Shown here piece by piece: positions 63,348 to 64,000 of a DNA stretch of 64,000 nucleotides (positions are counted from its first letter, which is position 1; every line of letters starts with the position of its first letter). The notes beneath the pieces are model-generated. The model was given only the letters and a program-made list of their open reading frames with translations, had not been told where the DNA came from and searched no databases. The stretch is from Aliiroseovarius sp. S1123 (GTDB taxonomy: Bacteria > Pseudomonadota > Alphaproteobacteria > Rhodobacterales > Rhodobacteraceae): the NCBI RefSeq assembly GCF_023015885.1, contig NZ_JALKBE010000003.1:124001-188000 (forward strand), written 5' to 3'. The translations under genes were made by a program, and so were the position numbers.

Positions 63348-64000
63348 CAGCCGATTTGACCGCGCGGTCCTTCACCGATCTGTGCGCGGTGCAGCATCAG
63401 GTGATCAAGGATCACGCAGGCGGCCATTGCCTCGCCCACCGGAACAGCGCGGATGCCGACGCAGGGGTCATGGCGGCCCTTGGTGATCACTTCGATGGCT
63501 TCACCCGTCTTGGTGATCGACTGACGCGGTGTCAGGATCGAGCTGGTCGGTTTCACCGCAAACCGCACGACAATATCCTGCCCGGTCGAGATGCCGCCCA
63601 GAATACCGCCTGCATGGTTCGAACTGAACACAGGCTGCCCGTCATTCCCCATGAAAATCTCGTCCGCATTTGCCGTTCCACGCAATCCTGCGGCGGCCAT
63701 GCCTTCGCCAATTTCAACGCCTTTTACCGCGTTGATCGACATCATCGCGGCGGCCAGATCAGTGTCTAACTTGGCATAAACCGGCGCGCCCAGCCCGACG
63801 GGGGCGCCACGCACCACGACCTCGACCGCGGCGCCGACGCTGTCATTTTCCTTCACGCGCAGGAACTGCAGATAGTCTTCCCATTCCTGCACGGCGGTGG
63901 CATCGGGCAGCCAGAACGGGTTGTCATCAATCGCATCCCAATCGAACTTCGACCGGTCCAGATGCTTTTCGCCCATCTGGGTCATATAGCCCTTGATCTC
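63347..64000 (-). CDS. aroC: Chorismate synthase, C-terminal part (runs off the window)
   Basis: The last 217 codons of AroC, which makes chorismate from EPSP using reduced FMN. Visible markers are [20 protein letters not shown] and [17 protein letters not shown], and the C-terminal [20 protein letters not shown] followed by CVILDHLM. About 150 N-terminal residues lie beyond the window edge. Its stop overlaps the AEC gene start. Confidence 0.93.
   Translation of the reverse strand, partial: EIKGYMTQMGEKHLDRSKFDWDAIDDNPFWLPDATAVQEWEDYLQFLRVKENDSVGAAVEVVVRGAPVGLGAPVYAKLDTDLAAAMMSINAVKGVEIGEGMAAAGLRGTANADEIFMGNDGQPVFSSNHAGGILGGISTGQDIVVRFAVKPTSSILTPRQSITKTGEAIEVITKGRHDPCVGIRAVPVGEAMAACVILDHLMLHRAQIGEGPRGQIG

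Noticed and set aside
1-64000. CRISPR arrays, rRNA genes, complete insertion sequences or prophage modules
   Set aside because: Reading the window showed no regularly spaced repeats, no rRNA-like blocks and no transposase or phage structural genes besides the recombinase remnant.

Overview
The window is about 64 kb of chromosomal DNA from an alphaproteobacterium of the Rhodobacterales, most likely the marine Roseobacter group. This rests on GC-rich coding, the petP-petR regulator pair, the HDAC-xseB-ispA-dxs block, the motB-flgE-flgK-flgL-flgI order, paired dimethylglycine-dehydrogenase-like proteins around a GlxA/GbdR-type regulator, and an ftsK-lolA neighbourhood. No rRNA operon, CRISPR array, replication origin or intact insertion sequence was seen. 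One tRNA gene is present, tRNA-Leu(CAG).

Layout. 1-2.2 kb: homogentisate degradation (hmgA, maiA, start of fahA; minus strand), with a dyad-rich promoter. 2.2-8.1 kb: a flagellar block (motB, flgE, flgK, flgL, flgI). 8.1-10.9 kb: a KAS III-like synthase, RluA and RarD. 11-17.7 kb: two paralogous FAD/GcvT-fold demethylating dehydrogenases around an AraC-type regulator, preceded by an XRE-cupin regulator with its own perfect palindrome. 17.8-29.9 kb: housekeeping and stress genes (free Met sulfoxide reductase, thiolase, a STAS/HATPase pair, HspQ, a lytic transglycosylase, LolA, RidA, FtsK, an aminotransferase, an amidase, a UbiH-type hydroxylase). 29.9-32.3 kb: a sulfatase-fold hydrolase coupled to a small glycosyltransferase. 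32.4-34.1 kb: orphan TadE/TadG-type genes.

34.4-36.6 kb is the clearest accessory segment. It is a 2.2-kb element inserted at the 3' end of tRNA-Leu, bounded by a 16-bp direct repeat of the tRNA end. It carries a truncated tyrosine recombinase, a coupled 61-residue protein, and one AT-richer gene for an unrecognised multi-span membrane protein. A second repeat pair (AGCGGTCC, 4 nt, AGTGGTCC) lies about 60 bp inside each att core.

36.7-64 kb returns to core genes: an NDUFA9-like protein, uppP, gltD-gltB, mtgA, a GST, queG, ilvE, petP-petR, an HDAC-family hydrolase, xseB, ispA, dxs, ade-amn, HU, an EamA exporter, a CcdA/thioredoxin pair, an AEC transporter and the C-terminal half of aroC. Between HU and the exporter is a 114-bp segment with 12-bp perfect terminal inverted repeats and nested palindromes, resembling a MITE or palindromic intergenic repeat.

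Functional links. hmgA/maiA/fahA take homogentisate to fumarate and acetoacetate. The two dehydrogenases and regulator probably serve methylated-glycine catabolism. gltD/gltB assimilate ammonia. ispA/dxs start isoprenoid synthesis, and uppP and mtgA serve cell-wall synthesis. amn and ade form a two-step AMP to adenine to hypoxanthine route. ccdA and the Tat-signalled thioredoxin form a thiol-reducing pair. All functions are inferred from recognised protein sequence; no database search was run.
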